From Reichenbachiella agariperforans (GTDB lineage Bacteria > Bacteroidota > Bacteroidia > Cytophagales > Cyclobacteriaceae): a stretch of DNA of 64,000 bases. A program made the position numbers and the translations under genes. Where the stretch lies: contig NZ_FRAA01000001.1 of the NCBI RefSeq assembly GCF_900142205.1, positions 712,803-776,802 of the forward strand, read 5' to 3'. Shown here piece after piece: positions 63,288 through 64,000 of the stretch (position 1 is the first letter of the stretch; every line of letters starts with the position of its first letter). Below the pieces are notes generated by a model, which was not told the origin of the DNA, searched no databases, and saw only the letters and a program-made list of their open reading frames with translations.

Positions 63288-64000
63288 CTACCCGTCATCT
63301 GTCAAGCGGTAGTTTTTGATTTTGAACTCCTCTGCAAAGCCTAGTTTGAGATAGAGCCCTTTGCCCATCTCAGAGGCTTGCAGTGTGACGTATTGGCTCT
63401 TGTCCTCTGTAGCGAGGTGGAGCAACTGGTTCATCAGTTGGTTTGCTAATCCCTTTCGCCTACCCGCTGGTGCTATGCCCATGGCATGGATTCCTGTCAC
63501 CTCTCCGGTCTGATAAGTGATCGCCGTACCTATGGCTTGGGTTTGATAGTGGGCGATGTAGTAATTGATCTCAACATGCGTATGCATGATTAAATCAGGG
63601 TGGATTTCATACCCAAAAGCAGCGAAAAAGAGCTTGCTCCATGTGATCGCCTCTTCTCTCGTCGAGACCCGCGTGATTTTCAAATCGATTTGTTCTTCAT
63701 AGGGCTCATGCAGTTTCAGAGACATCCCCGTTTGCTCAAAAAGTTTGACAAAGCCATTTTGCGTTAATAGTTGCTCCGAATCACTGCCATAGATATCCCA
63801 ATAGGGCACAATGAGATTGGGGGATTCAGCGAAAACATGTTCTTTGGCTAGCTCTAGTGATTCCTGATCCAAATCATCATGAAACCACAGTCGATTGGGC
63901 CACTGCAAATCGTCACATGCTACATAATTGAACCTTGACGAAGAAACAAAGCTGCTTTTGAAACGTCCCGCCTCTGTCCACAAAGAAGTCAGGTTATGTA
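63288..64000 (-). CDS. GNAT-family N-acetyltransferase, N-terminus beyond window
   Basis: The frame stays open to the right edge without an ATG in the last 17 bases, and the first possible start is a TTG at 63983, so the gene is probably cut by the window. The visible 237 residues contain a complete C-terminal GNAT fold: the strand VTGIHAMGIAPAGRRKGLANQLMNQLL holds the acetyl-CoA loop (Q/RxxGxG/A type), and YVTLQASEMGKGLYLKLGFAEEF the end of the fold. Substrate unknown. Confidence 0.85.
   Translation of the reverse strand, partial: HNLTSLWTEAGRFKSSFVSSSRFNYVACDDLQWPNRLWFHDDLDQESLELAKEHVFAESPNLIVPYWDIYGSDSEQLLTQNGFVKLFEQTGMSLKLHEPYEEQIDLKITRVSTREEAITWSKLFFAAFGYEIHPDLIMHTHVEINYYIAHYQTQAIGTAITYQTGEVTGIHAMGIAPAGRRKGLANQLMNQLLHLATEDKSQYVTLQASEMGKGLYLKLGFAEEFKIKNYRLTDDG

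Overview
The window comes from a member of the Bacteroidota, most likely a marine Cytophagales-type bacterium. I infer this from SusC/SusD pairs, FecI/FecR-type sigma/anti-sigma pairs, type IX secretion C-terminal domains, a Mpl-DnaB-CydAB core typical of the phylum, and promoters of the Bacteroidota form (TTG, 19 bases, TAnnTTTG). I cannot name the genus from the sequence alone.

Layout. 1-11,130 (minus strand) is a nutrient-uptake locus: ECF sigma factor, FecR anti-sigma factor, a SusC receptor with an STN signalling domain, its SusD lipoprotein, then a second SusC without the signalling and carboxypeptidase-like domains, and a second SusD cut by the window edge. 11,640-18,130 holds a lipoprotein, a B12/radical-SAM protein with unusual cysteine spacing, a thioesterase, PurU, MsrA and a small partner gene. 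18,130-21,840 is an accessory region, partly AT-rich. It has a decayed gene, a GC-rich repeat, a 98-bp direct repeat on both sides of an orphan gene, REP-like palindromes, a two-gene HEPN/membrane-protein module between two attC-like structures, and a 22-bp-period palindrome array.

21,887-28,794 (minus) is a TonB receptor, surface lipoprotein and secreted endonuclease I unit that probably scavenges extracellular DNA. 29,034-35,580 holds an acylphosphatase, a nucleotidyltransferase, the SRP RNA, an FtsE-like ATPase, and a sigma/anti-sigma/adhesin-like operon. 35,700-44,580 is largely housekeeping: a glutamate synthase-like protein, DnaB, Mpl, an exonuclease and cytochrome bd oxidase. A 46-residue lipoprotein gene overlaps the end of dnaB. 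44,617-45,075 is a broken type IX secretion cargo gene.

45,182-50,465 (plus) is a second sigma/FecR/TonB-receptor operon, ending in a DUF4249-like lipoprotein. 50,580-55,840 contains MscS, a DsbA/FrnE-like protein, an ABC exporter, a SIMPL-domain protein and a ferredoxin-type reductase. 56,288-61,314 is a methionine unit: a promoter, a SAM-I riboswitch, methionine synthase split into two genes, and metF. After an LD-carboxypeptidase comes a gene-poor stretch with an IS3-type transposase remnant and a second 22-bp-period palindrome array. A GNAT acetyltransferase runs off the right edge.

The most unusual signals are the two arrays of 10-bp palindromes at an exact 22-bp spacing (21,441 onward and 63,047 onward), the HEPN module between attC-like sites, and the orphan gene between 98-bp repeats. 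No CRISPR array, tRNA or rRNA gene was seen. All family assignments come from reading motifs, not from database searches.
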